From assembly GCF_007991495.1 (NCBI RefSeq), contig NZ_BJYL01000006.1, positions 1-64,000 on the forward strand: a stretch of 64,000 nt of DNA, in the 5' to 3' direction. The position numbers were made by a program, and so were the translations under genes. Source of the stretch: Sporosarcina luteola (GTDB lineage: Bacteria > Bacillota > Bacilli > Bacillales_A > Planococcaceae). Of this stretch, positions 47,763 to 56,456 are shown one piece after another; position 1 is the first letter of the stretch; the number at the start of each line of letters is the position of its first letter. The notes under the pieces were generated by a model that did not search any database, had not been told where the DNA came from, and saw only the letters and a list, made by a program, of their open reading frames with translations.

Positions 47763-48200
47763 ATGTGTTTTAATTTAAAGGTTAAACTAATAAATGAGGA
47801 TGCTCTTTTACCATTCCAAGCTAACCCAGGTGATGCAGGATTTGATTTATTTGCAATAGAAGAAAAGCTAATTAGACCTGGAGAGGCTGAACTGATCAGT
47901 ACAGGAATTAAATTAGAATTACCTCAAGGAACTGAAGCTCAGGTAAGACCGAGAAGTGGCTTAGCTTTAAAACACTCTGTAACTATATTAAATAGTCCCG
48001 GCACTATAGACGAGGGTTATCGGGGTGAAATAAAAGTTATACTGATCAATCATGGAAAAGAAGACTTTAAGATAGAAAAGCAAATGAGAATCGCGCAAAT
48101 GGTAATTGCCCCAATTGCAAAAGTTAATATTACCCAAGTAGAAGAGCTGTCAAATTCTGAAAGGGGTTTTGGTGGGTTTGGTTCTTCGGGTGTAAAATGA
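47763..48200 (+). CDS. dut: dUTP diphosphatase (trimeric dUTPase)
   Basis: A 145-residue homotrimeric-type dUTPase that hydrolyses dUTP to dUMP and pyrophosphate. All five motifs are present: GDAGFDL (I), PRSGLA (II), [13 protein letters not shown] with catalytic Asp and substrate Tyr (III), RIAQMVIAP (IV) and the flexible C-terminal [10 protein letters not shown] (V). GGAGG stands eight bases before the ATG. Codon use is AT-rich (AAA, ATA, TTA, AGA), unlike the ribosomal genes nearby. First gene of an apparent operon with the DUF4062 and UPRT-like genes, which hints at a role beyond housekeeping dUTP sanitation. Confidence 0.93.
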   Translation: MCFNLKVKLINEDALLPFQANPGDAGFDLFAIEEKLIRPGEAELISTGIKLELPQGTEAQVRPRSGLALKHSVTILNSPGTIDEGYRGEIKVILINHGKEDFKIEKQMRIAQMVIAPIAKVNITQVEELSNSERGFGGFGSSGVK

Positions 48201-48253
48201 TAAGATCGGATTTTGTTTTAGAAAACTAATTTAAAAATGGGGGTATCTATTTT

Positions 48254-48964
48254 ATGGGGAAAATCAAAGTAATGATTAGCTCGACTGTTAGTGATTTGGA
48301 GGCTGAACGGGATGCTGTAAAAAAGGCCTTTGAAGAAATTTCTCTAGTTGAACTTTTGGGGGCCGATCCTTTAAATGAAACAGCTTTTGCGGGGAATTCT
48401 AGGTTTGTTACGGTTGATATGGCTAAGGATTGTGATCTATATATATTAATTCTTGGAAATAGATTTGGTTATGATGTTGGAAATGGAAGATCGGCTACAG
48501 AAATAGAATTTGATGCAGCGATAAGAGATGATCCAACAAAGATACTAGTTTTTAAAAAGGACAGTTCAGAAGAAATGGATGAAAAACAAAAGGCATTTAT
48601 TAATAAAGTGAGTAGCTATTACAACGGTTATTGGCGTACTTCATTTAAGCATACTCATGATCTTCAAACCTACATAAAAAATACTTTTGGTAGATGGATA
48701 AAAGAAAGGGCATCTATTGGTACCGACCTAACTTACTTAGATCACTTTGTTAGACTAGCCAGACAAATAAAACCAGAACCTAATGCAGAGGTTTATTATA
48801 AAGTGACCAAAAATGATGTTGAACTAGAATATGTCTTTTTCAGAAAAAGCCATGAAATACATTTTTCCCGTAAGGAAATATACAAGAACTTTTGGGGTTG
48901 CTTTAATGAGCTTTATAATCAATTTGAATGGTGGCTAGAGAATGAAGAAGGAGGTAAGTATTAA
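48254..48964 (+). CDS. DUF4062 domain protein (TIR/deoxyribosyltransferase-like)
   Basis: A 236-residue protein. The N-terminal approximately 110 residues are a DUF4062 domain: KVMISSTVSDLEAERDAV (1-20 region), CDLYILILGNRFGY, and SATEIEFDAAIRD with a conserved Glu. DUF4062 belongs to the broad TIR-like/nucleoside-deoxyribosyltransferase-like fold group and is often fused to STAND NTPases in immune systems; here it stands alone with a 120-residue Tyr/Trp-rich C-terminal part not recognised. GGGGGT precedes the ATG. The stop overlaps the next start by one base. Likely effector or sensor; no function has been shown. Confidence 0.8.
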   Translation: MGKIKVMISSTVSDLEAERDAVKKAFEEISLVELLGADPLNETAFAGNSRFVTVDMAKDCDLYILILGNRFGYDVGNGRSATEIEFDAAIRDDPTKILVFKKDSSEEMDEKQKAFINKVSSYYNGYWRTSFKHTHDLQTYIKNTFGRWIKERASIGTDLTYLDHFVRLARQIKPEPNAEVYYKVTKNDVELEYVFFRKSHEIHFSRKEIYKNFWGCFNELYNQFEWWLENEEGGKY

Positions 48965-49608
48965 TGAACTTGAAAATTCTTGAAGATAAATACACACTTG
49001 CTTTGCAAACAAAAATTAGATCTGTGAATACTGATACGGAAAATTTAAGGGGAGCTCTTGTTAAACTTGGTCAAAAAATTGGAATGCATATTGTATCAGA
49101 TAATATGTTAGAGGAAACGGAAGTCTCGACACCAATGGATCAGATATTTAAGGGTTATTCATTTTGCAATTCAGTAAACCTGATATACAGTACAAAAGAT
49201 GACTACGAATTCTTTGCTAAGGGACTTTCATTGGTAATTCCAAATTCAAAGCAAGGCTATTTTGATTTTCAAGGAGTAAGGGGCCCTGATGCTTTAACTC
49301 AGCCAGTTAGAGCATCATCCCACCCTACTATCAAGCCTGGCACGATTATTGATACTGTTGTAATTGCTAAAGCAGTTCTAGCAACCGGATGTACAGCAAT
49401 TTCTCTTACGAAAAATATTATGAGTAAATTTCAACCTAAAAACATAATAATTGCTTCGTCTTTTTATAGTCAAACGGGTATTAGTGAACTATTTGCTGAA
49501 ATTCCAAACGTAAAGTTCATTTATACTGTTGGGAAAGCAGATACACTTAATGAGGATGGAATGCTCATTCCGGGGGTAGGAGACTTGGATACAAGATTAT
49601 TGGGCTAA
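48964..49608 (+). CDS. Uracil phosphoribosyltransferase-like protein, degenerate PRPP site
   Basis: 214 residues. The C-terminal half aligns by eye with Upp: VLATGCTAISL to ML ATGGSA, KNIIIASSFYS to the LVAAPEG strand, IPNVKFIYTVGKADTLNEDG and GMLIPGVGDLDTRLLG to the uracil-binding HPDV...GYIIPGLGDAGDKIFG. Two PRPP-binding elements look lost: the ILRAG loop region reads IYSTKDDY, and the Asp of DPMLATGGS is absent (AKAVLATGCT). It could bind a uracil compound without catalysis. GGAGGT inside the DUF4062 gene and a one-base overlap indicate translational coupling. Confidence 0.72.
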   Translation: MNLKILEDKYTLALQTKIRSVNTDTENLRGALVKLGQKIGMHIVSDNMLEETEVSTPMDQIFKGYSFCNSVNLIYSTKDDYEFFAKGLSLVIPNSKQGYFDFQGVRGPDALTQPVRASSHPTIKPGTIIDTVVIAKAVLATGCTAISLTKNIMSKFQPKNIIIASSFYSQTGISELFAEIPNVKFIYTVGKADTLNEDGMLIPGVGDLDTRLLG

Positions 49609-49730
49609 ATTGTATTAAAGTTACAAAGTAGCATAGGTATATGTAAACTTATAAAGAAGGTGCAATTCATTATTGTTCCATCTCTTCGAAAAACCGGCTA
49701 TTAATATATTTGATAGAAAAATAATTAAGA

Positions 49731-49760
49731 TTGACATTAGTACCCAAAGGAAAATAATAT
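49731..49760 (+). promoter_or_regulatory. Promoter of the XRE gene
   Basis: TTGACA (49731-49736), 18 bp, TAATAT (49755-49760), 31 bases before the GTG start. It separates the XRE/metallophosphoesterase pair from the UPRT-like gene. Confidence 0.6.
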
Positions 49761-49791
49761 AGAGATAAGTAAATAGGAGGAGGCATTAACC

Positions 49792-50286
49792 GTGAATGAT
49801 TGGAGTAAAGAAGACTTTGGCATAAGGCTAAAGGCCTTAAGAGAACAAAGAGGGTTATCAATGATGGCCTTTGGAGCAGCCATCGGCACATCAGCGAGTA
49901 GAATTAAAGATTGGGAGAAAGGAAAAAATGCCCCCTCTGCAGCTTGGATCGCAAAAATATCCGATAGATTCAATGTTTCTACAGATGAACTGATTTTAGG
50001 GGATCCTAAAACCTCCCGCGCATTTACAGCTAGCAGCTCCTCGAATGTGGATATGCTGTATGAACGACTGCGAGAAAATTTGATGATTGGTAAAGAAACG
50101 GATGAGCAGGACGAAAAATTAAATGAGTTATATATCTCTCTCGATGCGGAGAACAAAGAGCGGTATCGAAGTGGGAAAGGAAGACGGCTTGCTGAGCGTG
50201 AACTACTTTCCATTTTAACGGAATTGCCGAAAAAAGATGTATTAGAATTATTGGAGCTCGCAAAAATTAAGAAACGTTGGCTATAA
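49792..50286 (+). CDS. XRE-family helix-turn-helix protein
   Basis: 164 residues. An N-terminal Cro/C1-type HTH (about 8-70: LKALREQRGLSMMAFGAAIG, SRIKDWEKGKNAPSAAWI) is followed by a charged helical part with no known domain. The start is GTG 49792, eight bases from AGGAGGAGG. It has its own promoter, so it is not clearly part of the upstream operon; it may regulate it or the metallophosphoesterase gene five bases downstream. Confidence 0.82.
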   Translation: MNDWSKEDFGIRLKALREQRGLSMMAFGAAIGTSASRIKDWEKGKNAPSAAWIAKISDRFNVSTDELILGDPKTSRAFTASSSSNVDMLYERLRENLMIGKETDEQDEKLNELYISLDAENKERYRSGKGRRLAERELLSILTELPKKDVLELLELAKIKKRWL

Positions 50287-50291
50287 GTTAA

Positions 50292-51146
50292 ATGATTGCA
50301 AGCAGACGTCGAGTGTTGCTAGTAGTTGCCGTACTCGTATTGCTATTTGGCTTATATCTCTACAAAGAAAACACATCAATCGGAATTACTTTCGTCGATA
50401 TAAAGTCTGCCGGAATTCCGGAAGGCTTTAATAATTATAGAATTGTTCAGTTGTCCGATATTCATGATTCAGAGTTTGGTGAAAATAACTTGGATTTAGT
50501 GAATAAAGTGAAGGACTTATCCCCTGATGCCATCTTTATAACCGGTGATTTAATCGACCGAAATCGTTATAATCTGAAACAGAGTTTGGAAATCGTCCGA
50601 CAGTTGCAGTTTGTGGCACCCTTTTATTATGTTACTGGCAATCATGAAATTTCCACAAATGACGTGGAGAATATAAAAACTGAACTTATCAATTTGGGTG
50701 TTAACGTCCTGTCGGATGAATCTTTAATAATTGAAAGTCTGACTGGTGACAAGATGGCTATCGGGGGAATTGAAGATCCGTTATCAAGTAATTTGAATGA
50801 ACATGAATATGTTGAATTGACCGTGGACAAAGCATTCGAGGAAGTGCCGGAAGACATGTTCAAAATACTGTTATCTCATCGTCCTGAACAATTTGATGTT
50901 TACGTTGATCGAGGAATCGATCTCATTCTCAGCGGTCATGCCCATGGCGGCCAGATTAGAATACCTGGGATAGGCGGTGTCATTGCTCCCGGACAAGGAT
51001 GGTTTCCAAAATATACTTCCGGAGTGCATGAAGAAAATGAAAGCAGAATGATTGTAAGTCGGGGTCTCGGTAACAGTTTAGTGCCAATCCGTGTATTTAA
51101 CCAACCTGAAATAATAGCCGTCACACTGAAATCTGATTCCCAATAG
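50292..51146 (+). CDS. Membrane-anchored metallophosphoesterase (YkuE-like)
   Basis: 284 residues: N-terminal helix (about 8-24), then a calcineurin-like phosphoesterase with dinuclear metal motifs LSDIHDSEFG, ITGDLIDR, VTGNHE, LLSHRPEQFD and GHAHGGQ. YkuE-type enzymes act outside or at the membrane, possibly on lipid or wall phosphates; the substrate here is unknown. Five bases after the XRE gene, probably co-transcribed, with its own terminator. Confidence 0.88.
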   Translation: MIASRRRVLLVVAVLVLLFGLYLYKENTSIGITFVDIKSAGIPEGFNNYRIVQLSDIHDSEFGENNLDLVNKVKDLSPDAIFITGDLIDRNRYNLKQSLEIVRQLQFVAPFYYVTGNHEISTNDVENIKTELINLGVNVLSDESLIIESLTGDKMAIGGIEDPLSSNLNEHEYVELTVDKAFEEVPEDMFKILLSHRPEQFDVYVDRGIDLILSGHAHGGQIRIPGIGGVIAPGQGWFPKYTSGVHEENESRMIVSRGLGNSLVPIRVFNQPEIIAVTLKSDSQ

Positions 51147-51155
51147 TAATTCATC

Positions 51156-51192
51156 AACGCAAAGAATAGTAAATTCTTCTTTGCGTTTTTTG
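51156..51192 (+). terminator. Intrinsic terminator after the metallophosphoesterase
   Basis: AACGCAAAGAA/TTCTTTGCGTT stem followed by TTTT. Confidence 0.85.
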
Positions 51193-51231
51193 TAATCCAG
51201 CTCCATGCGCCAGAGTCTTGCGCTTTTTTTA
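51193..51231 (-). repeat. Dispersed repeat family 2, short copy C
   Basis: TAATCCAGCTCCATGCGCCAG...GCGCTTTTTTT: only the two ends of the family, in reverse orientation, with a small remaining stem. Directly follows a terminator. Confidence 0.5.
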
Positions 51232-51292
51232 TTGATTATTATTAATATGAAAATATTCGGGAAATGTTGTATGATAGGGGAGTATATAACTC

Positions 51293-51327
51293 ATAGAATA
51301 GAAGATAGGGGGCAGCTATTCTATTTG
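51293..51327 (+). promoter_or_regulatory. Hairpin in the fhs leader
   Basis: ATAGAATAG and CTATTCTAT (nine bp, perfect) enclose a purine-rich 14-base loop containing ATAGGGGGC, followed by TTTG. It lies about 80 bases before fhs and downstream of a possible TATGAT -10 (51270-51275). No known riboswitch was recognised. Confidence 0.4.
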
Positions 51328-51407
51328 TCATCATAAAGTCGTTTTTTAGAAGATTCATAGTTCTGAGTTTGTTCTATACTAAAGGTAAAAGAAAGGTGGG
51401 GGCCATT

Positions 51408-53087
51408 TTGACGGAGAAAGCAAAACCATTGTCAGATTTAGCGATCGCAACATCAGCAATCATGCAACCCATATTCGACATCGCAAAGAATGCAGGAATT
51501 CCGGAAGAAGCTGTTGAGCCGTATGGCAAATACAAAGCGAAGATTGACGTATCAAAGTTACCGGTCACTCAATCATTCGGGAAAGTCGTACTCGTCACTG
51601 CTACTAGTCCTACGCCGGCAGGGGAAGGAAAGTCCACTGTAACAGTCGGGCTTGCCGATGCCTTGGCTAGATTGGGAGAGAAATCGATGATCGCCTTACG
51701 TGAGCCATCCCTCGGACCGGTAATGGGAGTAAAGGGCGGGGCGGCTGGAGGCGGATATGCGCAAGTGTTGCCGATGGAAGAAATTAATCTTCACTTCAAT
51801 GGCGATATCCATGCGATCACGACGGCAAATAATGCCCTAAGTGCAATGATTGATAATCACTTACACCAAGGGAATGCATTGCAAATCGATCCTAGAAGAA
51901 TTACTTGGAAGCGTGCGCTTGATATGAATGATCGTGCTCTGCGCCATATTACGATAGGTCTTGGCGGTCCAGGGCAAGGAATTCCTCGTGAGGACGGCTT
52001 CGACATTACCGTTGCATCTGAAATTATGGCTGTCTTCTGCTTAGCGACAAGTTTAACAGACTTAAAAGAACGGTTATCACAAATGGTGATCGGCTACACA
52101 TACGATAAAGAAGCTGTCACAGTAAGGGATCTTGGTGTTGAGGGAGCTCTTACGTTATTGTTGAAGGAAGCTTTCAAGCCGAATCTTGTCCAGACAATTG
52201 AAGGGACGCCGGCTTTGATTCACGGTGGACCGTTTGCGAATATCGCGCACGGTTGCAACTCGCTAATGGCAACAAACACAGCCAGAAAGCTAGCTGATAT
52301 TGTTGTCACTGAAGCAGGTTTCGGCTCCGACCTGGGAGCAGAGAAGTTCATGGATATTAAAGCAAGAAAAGGTGGATTTGCGCCTGATGCTGTTGTCCTT
52401 GTAACGACAATCCGGGCATTGAAAATGCATGGCGGGGTGCTCAAGTCGAATCTTGGAAGCGAGAATGTCCAAGCTGTCAAAGATGGAATCGTCAACCTTG
52501 AAAAGCATGTGGAAACGGTTCGAACATTTGGTGTCCAACCGGTTGTCGCATTGAATCGATTCATAACAGATTCTAGTGATGAACTTGATTTCGTACTGGA
52601 ATGGTGCGCTGAAAAAGGGGTTCGCGTAGCTTTAACGGATGTTTGGGGTCTTGGTGGCGAAGGCGGACTTGACTTGGCGAAGCAAGTACTTGAACTATTA
52701 GATGAAAATAATGACTTTGCACCGCTCTATGATGTAGAACAGCCCGTTATTGAAAAGATCAATACAATCGTTCAAAAAGTGTACGGCGGAAAAGGCGTAG
52801 TCCTTACAGATAAAGCAAAAAAAGATCTTTTGCAAATCGAACAAAACGGATGGGATATCCTTCCTGTATGTATGGCGAAGACGCAATATTCATTTTCGGA
52901 CGATCCTAAAAAACTTGGAAGACCGGAAGACTTCACAATTACAATCCGGGAAATTATTCCGAAACTCGGTGCTGGGTTCCTCGTTTGTCTAACAGGTGAT
53001 ATTATGACAATGCCAGGATTGCCGAAAAAACCTGCTGCACTCCAAATGGGGATAGACGAACAAGGGAATGCATTTGGATTGATGTAA
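51408..53087 (+). CDS. fhs: Formate-tetrahydrofolate ligase
   Basis: ATP-dependent synthesis of 10-formyltetrahydrofolate for purines and formyl-Met. A 559-residue protein with P-loop [34 protein letters not shown] (short blocks of the family) and the conserved [17 protein letters not shown]-terminus. In-frame codons upstream to 51369 are open, but TTG 51408 follows AGGTGGGGG at good spacing and gives the family N-terminus with KPLSDLAIA. Monocistronic with its own terminator. Confidence 0.95.
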   Translation: MTEKAKPLSDLAIATSAIMQPIFDIAKNAGIPEEAVEPYGKYKAKIDVSKLPVTQSFGKVVLVTATSPTPAGEGKSTVTVGLADALARLGEKSMIALREPSLGPVMGVKGGAAGGGYAQVLPMEEINLHFNGDIHAITTANNALSAMIDNHLHQGNALQIDPRRITWKRALDMNDRALRHITIGLGGPGQGIPREDGFDITVASEIMAVFCLATSLTDLKERLSQMVIGYTYDKEAVTVRDLGVEGALTLLLKEAFKPNLVQTIEGTPALIHGGPFANIAHGCNSLMATNTARKLADIVVTEAGFGSDLGAEKFMDIKARKGGFAPDAVVLVTTIRALKMHGGVLKSNLGSENVQAVKDGIVNLEKHVETVRTFGVQPVVALNRFITDSSDELDFVLEWCAEKGVRVALTDVWGLGGEGGLDLAKQVLELLDENNDFAPLYDVEQPVIEKINTIVQKVYGGKGVVLTDKAKKDLLQIEQNGWDILPVCMAKTQYSFSDDPKKLGRPEDFTITIREIIPKLGAGFLVCLTGDIMTMPGLPKKPAALQMGIDEQGNAFGLM

Positions 53088-53114
53088 GAACGATTTCTAT
53101 GCACAAATAAAACG

Positions 53115-53153
53115 AGAGAACTGCCACTAATAAAATATGGCGGTTCTTTTCTT
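53115..53153 (+). terminator. Intrinsic terminator after fhs
   Basis: AGAACTGCCA/TGGCGGTTCT stem followed by TTTCTT. Confidence 0.8.
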
Positions 53154-53250
53154 GTATTGTGTAATCGGAAATACATAGCAATTTGGTATAGTATGGGATA
53201 TAATGAGTCAAAAGAATTATAACCATTATGCAAAAAAGGGGAACGGTTAG

Positions 53251-54738
53251 GTGTTGAAAAATTTCAGATTTAAATTAACGATTATCCTGATCGTTTTTTC
53301 GCTTATATTATCCTTAATGATTGCAGTATTTGATTATGCAAAGCTAAAGAAAACTGTACTGCATGCGCAAGAAACCCAAATTTCCATGGCAGAGGATAAA
53401 ATCATCAATAATTTATCTACAATTGACAAAGTCTACGATCTATTTGATGTGCAAACTTCTGAAACGATGAAAGCCCACACTATGGAAATGCTTAAAATGT
53501 ACGATGAAGATCCTGACTTCAAGAAATGGGATTTCGAAGCATTAAAGGATAAATATAATATGGATATATTCATCCTCGATCATACAAATACGATTATACA
53601 TAGCAGTTTTATAGAAGACTTAGGTATGAGCTTTAAAGAATGTTGCCCTAAGTTTTCAGGGTTATTGGATGAGAGGCGGCTAGGTGGAACGTTTACTACA
53701 GATGGCATGGACATACAGTCAAGAACTGGAGAGGTTAAAAAGTTCAGTTATATGCCAACGCCAGACCATAAATACTTAATTGAATTAGGCTTTTTGCTGG
53801 AGGACCAAGATCTTTTCAAGCAGTTCAATTTTCTAGAAACGATCGATGATCTTGTAAAAGAATATGACATCATCAACTCCATTAAAGTATATAACTCGGG
53901 TGGAAATCCATTAGGTGTGAAAACTGAAAACTATGAACAGAAGTCAATTCAACCGCCTTACCGGGAAGTGTTTGAAAAAGTACGAGGGAGTTCAAAGCCT
54001 GATGAGCTTGTTATATCAGAAGGTGGAGAACGGGTGACATATAGATACATCCCTTACTCTGCTGATGAGAAAAAGGGCTATTCGACAGAACGGGTTGTCG
54101 AAATCGCATATAACAATCAAGAGATGGCAGGATTGCTTGCAGAATATAAGAATCAATTCCTAGTGCAATTGCTCGTTATCCTATTCGGCTCGGTTGCTTT
54201 GTCATTCCTGATTGCCCGACTTGTTTCTAAACCGATTCATATGGCCTTACATGATAGCTTGACAGGCTTGAAAAATCGTCTCGCTTTCGAAGATGAAATT
54301 TCTAAAAGACTCGAACAAAAGAATAGAAATTTCGGTTTAATGATGATAGACTTGGATAATTTCAAAGGTGTAAATGATCATTTGGGACATGGGGAAGGCG
54401 ATCGTATATTGAAAATCGCAGCCGCCACGATAGAGGAAGTGACAGGCCCCGATCATTTTGCTGCGAGAGTTGGTGGCGATGAGTTTGTAGTTTTGATAGA
54501 TTTAGGACATAGCCCTAACGTAGAATCACTTGCGGCTGATTTGCTGCAAAGCATGAATGAGCGTATGGATATTCAATTGGCCGCTGAAAATGTTCAAACT
54601 TCTATTAGTATCGGTGTAGTAGTTGCATCAGAGACTGATACTTTCGAATCCTTGTACGAAAAAGCGGACAAGGCACTCTACAAGTCAAAACAAAAAGGGA
54701 AAAACCAGTTTAATATTTATAAAACCGTGTTTTATTAA
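53251..54738 (+). CDS. Membrane-bound diguanylate cyclase (GGDEF)
   Basis: 495 residues: TM1 (about 8-28), an extracytoplasmic sensor domain (about 30-300), TM2 (about 305-325), then a GGDEF domain (about 330-495) with MALHDSLTGLKNRLAFEDE, FKGVNDHLGHGEGDR and an intact VGGDEFVVL active-site loop, so c-di-GMP synthesis is expected. The residues before the loop (GPDHFAAR) do not show the RxxD inhibitory I-site. The sensor's ligand is unknown. GTG start nine bases after AAGGGG. Confidence 0.9.
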   Translation: MLKNFRFKLTIILIVFSLILSLMIAVFDYAKLKKTVLHAQETQISMAEDKIINNLSTIDKVYDLFDVQTSETMKAHTMEMLKMYDEDPDFKKWDFEALKDKYNMDIFILDHTNTIIHSSFIEDLGMSFKECCPKFSGLLDERRLGGTFTTDGMDIQSRTGEVKKFSYMPTPDHKYLIELGFLLEDQDLFKQFNFLETIDDLVKEYDIINSIKVYNSGGNPLGVKTENYEQKSIQPPYREVFEKVRGSSKPDELVISEGGERVTYRYIPYSADEKKGYSTERVVEIAYNNQEMAGLLAEYKNQFLVQLLVILFGSVALSFLIARLVSKPIHMALHDSLTGLKNRLAFEDEISKRLEQKNRNFGLMMIDLDNFKGVNDHLGHGEGDRILKIAAATIEEVTGPDHFAARVGGDEFVVLIDLGHSPNVESLAADLLQSMNERMDIQLAAENVQTSISIGVVVASETDTFESLYEKADKALYKSKQKGKNQFNIYKTVFY

Positions 54739-54770
54739 AAACAAAAACGACGAGCGAAGAATAATGAAAG

Positions 54771-54812
54771 AAACTCCAAGAACCCACTATGCGGTTTTTG
54801 GAGTTTTTTTAG
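54771..54812. terminator. Bidirectional terminator after the GGDEF gene
   Basis: AAACTCCAAGAACC/GGTTTTTGGAGTTT stem followed by T7; lies next to the 3' end of the converging kinase-fold gene. Confidence 0.88.
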
Positions 54813-54815
54813 AAG

Positions 54816-55832
54816 TCAACCTTGCACAGGGATGGCCTTCATTTCAAAGATTTTTTGGAGCGTAAGGGCATGACTTGCCTTCTCGTCATCATCCTCTGTG
54901 TGGAGGTACGACTCCACAAGCCTGTATCCGAATACGAGAAGGATCATCTCATAAACGCAATGATCAGCGATGTTGGATACATCCACATACTCCGAAAATC
55001 CTTTATAATACGCAGGGACGCAGCGTTGATAGTATTCAAGCATGTGATTAATATCCGATTCATCCGCAATCAGACTTGCAAGATCCTCTCCCAGGTAGCC
55101 CCACCCGGATGTGTCCCAATCAATGAGCGCAATTTTCCCATCGGCATAGATCAGGTTGGTTATCCAAAAGTCCCGATGGCATAGCACGAGGGGGAGTCTT
55201 TCAACGCGGGTGAGTATCTCGTCTGCGTGCATATCGATGTCAATGAGCATTTGTTGCAAGTGTTGGGGTAATTCACAATCCTCCGAGCGTATATAATTGT
55301 AAACAATCGGCCAAGACCGGTAATGCAGATACGTATTCTTCATGAAATCTGCACGACTCAGGTTGTTCAGGCTCTGCAATACAGCAGGTTGCTCCGCATA
55401 CAGTTTGCCTTGATAGCGTCCTAACTCCAACGCAGCCTGTTCATACATGTCACAGGTCAAGTCTAAACCGGTTACGCCATCGATATATTCCAGCCATAGC
55501 TGGAATTCATTTTCTTCAGCATTGATCTCGGCGTGATAACAAGCCGGCCAGCGGAAGGCATCCGAGAACGTCGCTCCCAAGTCGGACGTATATAGATCAT
55601 ATTCCCGGCGCCATGAATCTGGATCTCCGTAACGCTCCCATTTCTTTTGGATTTTCAGTACAATACGGTATGGCAATTTTTCACCATCTGCGGTTTCGGC
55701 TATTCCCGTTACTAGGTACACATTTCCTACAGTTCCGCCCTGTAAAGGCATGGTTTGACAGTCGGCGATGGTGATATTCATCTTGAACCGTCGGCTTAAG
55801 GCATAGATTAGCGTTTCTAATTTAATAATCAT
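54816..55832 (-). CDS. Aminoglycoside phosphotransferase-fold (APH) kinase
   Basis: 338 residues. The small-molecule kinase fold has the nucleotide-binding N-lobe (GGTVGNVYLVTG, RIVLKIQKKW), catalytic HRDFWITNL (HxD...N) at about residues 245-253 and metal-binding IDWDTSGWG. Family members phosphorylate aminoglycosides, choline, homoserine or sugars; the substrate cannot be assigned. The ORF is open to 55919, but ATG 55832 is eight bases after GGGGAGG and begins MIIKLETLIYAL. The gene stands alone, behind a region rich in hairpins and repeats. Confidence 0.83.
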   Translation of the reverse strand: MIIKLETLIYALSRRFKMNITIADCQTMPLQGGTVGNVYLVTGIAETADGEKLPYRIVLKIQKKWERYGDPDSWRREYDLYTSDLGATFSDAFRWPACYHAEINAEENEFQLWLEYIDGVTGLDLTCDMYEQAALELGRYQGKLYAEQPAVLQSLNNLSRADFMKNTYLHYRSWPIVYNYIRSEDCELPQHLQQMLIDIDMHADEILTRVERLPLVLCHRDFWITNLIYADGKIALIDWDTSGWGYLGEDLASLIADESDINHMLEYYQRCVPAYYKGFSEYVDVSNIADHCVYEMILLVFGYRLVESYLHTEDDDEKASHALTLQKIFEMKAIPVQG

Positions 55833-55947
55833 TTTTTCCATCCTCCCCATTCCCCTCGTTTGCTTGCTCTGCATGGCGATCGTTTTGGTTTGAGCCCTAT
55901 TGTCGATGCGGTAGCCCATTTAATGTTGTTTTTTTGGACGCAAAAAT

Positions 55948-55993
55948 GCCACGGACAAGCAGCCTCCAAAGAAGCTGCTGTCACGCGGCATCG
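55948..55993 (-). promoter_or_regulatory. Terminator-like hairpin upstream of the APH-fold gene
   Basis: Read on the minus strand, ATGCCGCG...GCAGC and GCTGC...CGTGGCAT pair with bulges and are followed by TTTTTG. It lies about 115 bases before the start, where a leader attenuator would be. Confidence 0.4.
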
Positions 55994-56313
55994 GACGAAA
56001 TAAGATACGATTTTCACCGTATCTCGCAAACAGCAATATTCACGAAAGGTTACTTTGATTGGCATAGCAAATAAAACGGGCGTTTTCCCGCTCTTTTCAC
56101 GTATGCCTACTATTCAGTTTTAAATCCAAACCACCATATAAGTAGTTGCCATTTAAACACATCTCCCTTCGTGTAAGAAACTTGCTTATCGCTAAGCTGA
56201 CTATAGTATAAAATGTTTTGAAAAAATAATCAACTATGCATTAAATCTTCGATGAACATGGAGCAGAGGTAATTCTACAATGGGGCGTATCTCCGTATAG
56301 AGCCAGACGCTTA

Positions 56314-56444
56314 GTTGATTGGAGTGGAAGCCGGCGACTCCTAGGGGATCAGCGTGACAGGTGAGACCCCACAGGGGAGCGAAGCGGACCAAGGAGGCTC
56401 ACCGCACGCCCCTAGGAAAGCGTCCGGCTGGAACGGAAATCAAC
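56314..56444 (+). repeat. Dispersed repeat family 1, copy 4
   Basis: 131 bp, bounded by GTTGATT and AATCAAC, with the same order of internal blocks as 19743-19871 (GCGACTCCTAGGGGATCAGC, GGTGAGACCCC, AGGAGGCTCACCGC). Lies in the 674-base gap between the APH-fold gene and the oligoendopeptidase; the rest of that gap is AT-rich with no gene seen apart from the hairpin at 55948-55993. Confidence 0.75.
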
Positions 56445-56456
56445 GGGTTCTTCGCG

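Noticed and set aside
48964-49608. Housekeeping uracil phosphoribosyltransferase (upp)
   Set aside because: The PRPP-binding loops are altered, the context is not glyA-upp-atp, and it is translationally coupled to a DUF4062 gene.
47763-50286. Prophage remnant
   Set aside because: There are dUTPase and XRE genes, but no integrase, terminase, structural or lysis genes and no recognisable attachment repeats.
51234-51407. Tetrahydrofolate riboswitch before fhs
   Set aside because: The conserved core sequences of that riboswitch as I know it are not present; only a simple hairpin is seen.
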